Shown piece by piece: positions 61,581 through 64,000 of a stretch of 64,000 bases of DNA. This DNA comes from Malurus cyaneus samueli (Eukaryota > Chordata > Aves > Passeriformes > Maluridae). The notes under the pieces were generated by a model. That model saw nothing but the letters and a program-made list of their open reading frames with translations. It made no database searches and was not told the origin of the DNA. Both the position numbers and the translations under genes were made by a program. Within the stretch, counting starts at the first letter, position 1; every line of letters starts with the position of its first letter. The stretch covers positions 44,110,440-44,174,439 of the forward strand of contig CM019216.1 of NCBI GenBank assembly GCA_009741485.1, given 5' to 3'.

Positions 61581-63734
61581 GATAAATTTAAATCCTGGTC
61601 AAGAGAAGGTTGCCTAAAAAAATTTACCTCTTTGAATGCTGAAGTGTTTGGACCCAGGTGTGAAATGTAAATGCCTCTTTGTGTCAAACTTTGCTCCTCC
61701 TGGAAGGCCTACAGAGAAATCTCAGCTCATTGCTGATATGGAGCAGTGCAGCGATGGGCAGAGCATCATCATGCTCAGTGGGTCCTTGAGGGAATATTTG
61801 CTTGAGCAGCAACCCTATCCTACTTCTTGAGACAGGAAAAAAAAAAATGTTTCCACTAATGTGTCCAGCTCTGTTTGAGACCTTAGGGTTTGAGCATCTG
61901 TGACACGGCAGACTTCCTGCATAACTGGCAGAAAGACTTGTTCCTCTCTGTCAGAACACTTTCTAAAATCCAATTTTAATCAGCAAGTAGTGAGATCCAA
62001 GAAAGGTATCTCACAGCAGTAAATGAGATAATTTTCCTCATGGGCTGATCAATATGAAGTGACATCTCAATGGGCTGCTGACTGACAAAGAAAGGAAGAG
62101 ATGTCCTTGACTGGAGCTCCTTGTCAGATGGTGGAGTCACCCAGGTTGATTTTAGTGCTGCTTCTGCTCATCTCAGTGGCACTGGGGACCTTTGTGTTTT
62201 CTACAGCAGCAGCACATATCAGAGCTCCAACTCTGCTTTAGCACTCTTTGCTAGCTACAGATTTTCTCTTCCACTGTTCTTCACTGTCTGTTTATCAGCA
62301 ATGACCATTTCTCTGAGAACTAAATTAAGTCGATTCTAATGAGGGCAATCTCTCTATTTCATTCCACAAGTTTCAAGCCACAAGTTTCAAGAACTGTGCT
62401 GTCAAGTGCTGAAATTGGATTATCCCTACAAAAGCATCTGTCACCCTTTTCTCCTCAATCTCATTTCCCCAATGCAGTTCTGAGAGCCAAGAATGGACAC
62501 CAGGAAAAGATCCCGAATTCCAGCTGAGACACAGATGCTTTTATAAGGTTGAAAATGAAATCTCTGAGTTGCCAAATATTTTCAACAGTATTGGTGTCCC
62601 TGGCCAAAACCAGTTTATGGTGAGTCTTCTTCCCCTAAACTTTTCAGAGCAAATTTTATGGGTAGTGAACTCTGCCCTTCTCTGTAAAATTTTATTGACC
62701 ATGTACACTCCGAGGATTTATTTCAGCAAATAAACTTCCAGAAGACAAACTGTGCTGTTTGGAGTTTCTGAATATGAATTTTCATCAAGCATTACTTCTA
62801 TTCAATAGAATTTATTATTTCAGATATCAGATCATGTAAGAAAGCTCCCTTGTATGACTCAAGAGAAAATGATGACTGATTTCTCACTGATGTCTCTCCA
62901 AGAATCATAATTAGGCAGACTCAAATATTTCAGATTATGTTTTTTTCTCTTTCACAAATCTCCAGTTCTGTGTGCAATCATTGAACAGAGAGAACCTTAA
63001 GAAATATTTTTCCTCTATTTTACCAGATTCTATGAGAATATATATTTTTAAAAGCCTTTAGCTTTGAATCTGTCTTGAAGAACAAATTGCAATGTATGAA
63101 ACAACCTAAACTGACTGTTGCTTCTACATTTCATGTCAAAAAATATTAAAAAAATTAAAGTATTATGAATTTGTATCACAAATGAGGCTGTGGTATAAGC
63201 AGCAGTGTACATGTCACTTCTATCTTGTTCTTGTATTAATTAATTTTAGTCGTTTTACTTTGTTTCTTAATCCCATATTTCAAAACCTCAGAATGCCACT
63301 GAATATTTACTGCTCTTTCTCCCTCATCAGCTGTGTCCAAGGTGATGACATCGGGCAACTGTATGTTTTTTTATAGGACATATTTCCCCCCTACTTTTTG
63401 ATTCCTAATGTCTTGCTACATGAGTATATTTACCTGAATAAAATGCAGATGTTGAACTTGGGAATGGAATTCTCCCTCATCTCTTTCCCCAGCCTCTGTA
63501 CCATTCATTGTTCATGAGCTTTACTGTGATTCTTCCTCCTCTTCTCCTTTGTTCTTTCCTCTGCATAATCACTGTATTGCATTCAGTTGCAGTATACATA
63601 CAAAAATTATGTATTTAACAAAATAAAAAATATATGTAAACCATCACAAGAGATGAGCTAGTAAATGCCAACACCAAAATAACATATGAATGAGTTTGGT
63701 ACAAATCTGAAGTTAAATCCCTCTCCCCAGAGGG

Positions 63735-63890
63735 GAGAGAATAATTCTCAACCGCAGAGTAGTTGAGGCTGGAAGGTGTTTCTGTAGATCTGATCGAATG
63801 CCCCTGTTCAGGGCAGGTTCATCTAGAGCAGGTAACTCCGGACTGTGCTCAAATGGGTTTTTAACACCTCCAAGGGTAGAAATTCAAGGC
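63735..63890 (-). mobile_element. CR1 LINE 3' fragment, 3' end at left
   Basis: GTTGAGGCTGGAAGGTGTTT, then GTAGATCTGATCGAATGCCC, CTGTTCAGGGCAGGTTCAT, CTAGAGCAGGTAACTC and a GGGTTTTTAACACCTCCAAG segment follow the reverse complement of an avian CR1 3' region, namely the block usually reading ggttggaagggacc, gatcatctagtccaaccc, tcaagcagggtcacctagagcagg, gggttttgaatatctcca. The left boundary is approximate. Confidence 0.8.
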
Positions 63891-64000
63891 ACTTATATTT
63901 GGCCTTCATAATGCTGTTAAGACATATAGAAATTGTGTATAGGAATTTTTCCTGTCTGTAAGATACCTAATTTTATAGGAAATTTTCTTCCCAGCCTTTA

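Larger units (their letters stand above)
50854..63734. other. AT-rich gene-poor stretch right of the provirus
   Basis: No recognisable gene. Simple sequence includes AT-rich runs at about 51055-51192, a T-rich run at 54616-54648, a GGTTT repeat near 56856-56880 and A-runs near 56270. A GC-richer patch lies at about 59220-59530 and gives open frames up to 132 codons on the minus strand, with no recognised domain. Segments 54820-55190 and 60220-60600 could be conserved non-coding elements, which cannot be shown here. One weak exon candidate is given at 58436-58637. Confidence 0.55.

Noticed and set aside
62413..62730. A 106-codon stop-free frame with an acceptor-like and a donor-like site inside
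   Set aside because: Frames of this length are expected by chance in 64 kb, it has no early start codon, and the peptide is not recognised.
1..64000. CRISPR arrays, operons, bacterial features, tRNA or rRNA genes
   Set aside because: CR1 elements and an endogenous retrovirus identify a vertebrate nuclear genome, and no regular spacer array or RNA gene was seen on reading.

Overview
The window looks like nuclear DNA from a bird, probably a songbird. It contains CR1 retrotransposon fragments with typical avian 3' ends, few other interspersed repeats, and a young ERVL-like endogenous retrovirus. I could not recognise any host protein-coding gene, tRNA, rRNA or CRISPR array. The assignment to birds is inferred from repeat content; no species is claimed.

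Layout. Positions 1-4010 are GC-richer and hold a possible retrocopy tail (A30), a 46-bp tandem duplication and a reverse-strand CR1 whose body has been expanded into a 42-bp minisatellite. From about 4010 to 38176 the DNA is AT-rich and without recognisable genes. It carries a good CR1 3' end (23568-24045), an older CR1 piece (32651-32750), a perfect 11-bp hairpin (25153-25177), and an uninterrupted 403-nt pyrimidine tract followed by ATTT repeats (29398-29851). A possible exon with good splice sites lies at 37495-37636.

The main object is at 38177-50853. It is a tandem provirus of the form LTR-internal-LTR-internal-LTR on the + strand, with one 5-bp target duplication (GTTAT) flanking the whole array. 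Each internal region has a primer binding site, a hydrophobic pre-gag reading frame, gag, protease, reverse transcriptase, RNase H, integrase and a polypurine tract, and no env. Every gene is frameshifted as written. The two copies differ mostly by one-base indels with few substitutions, and one 244-base stretch of gag is identical. This pattern fits a very recent duplication recorded in an imperfectly polished long-read consensus at least as well as it fits genuine decay.

From 50854 to the end the DNA is again AT-rich and genic content is not evident. It holds simple repeats, a few stretches that could be conserved non-coding elements, one weak exon candidate (58436-58637) and a reverse-strand CR1 3' end near 63735-63890.
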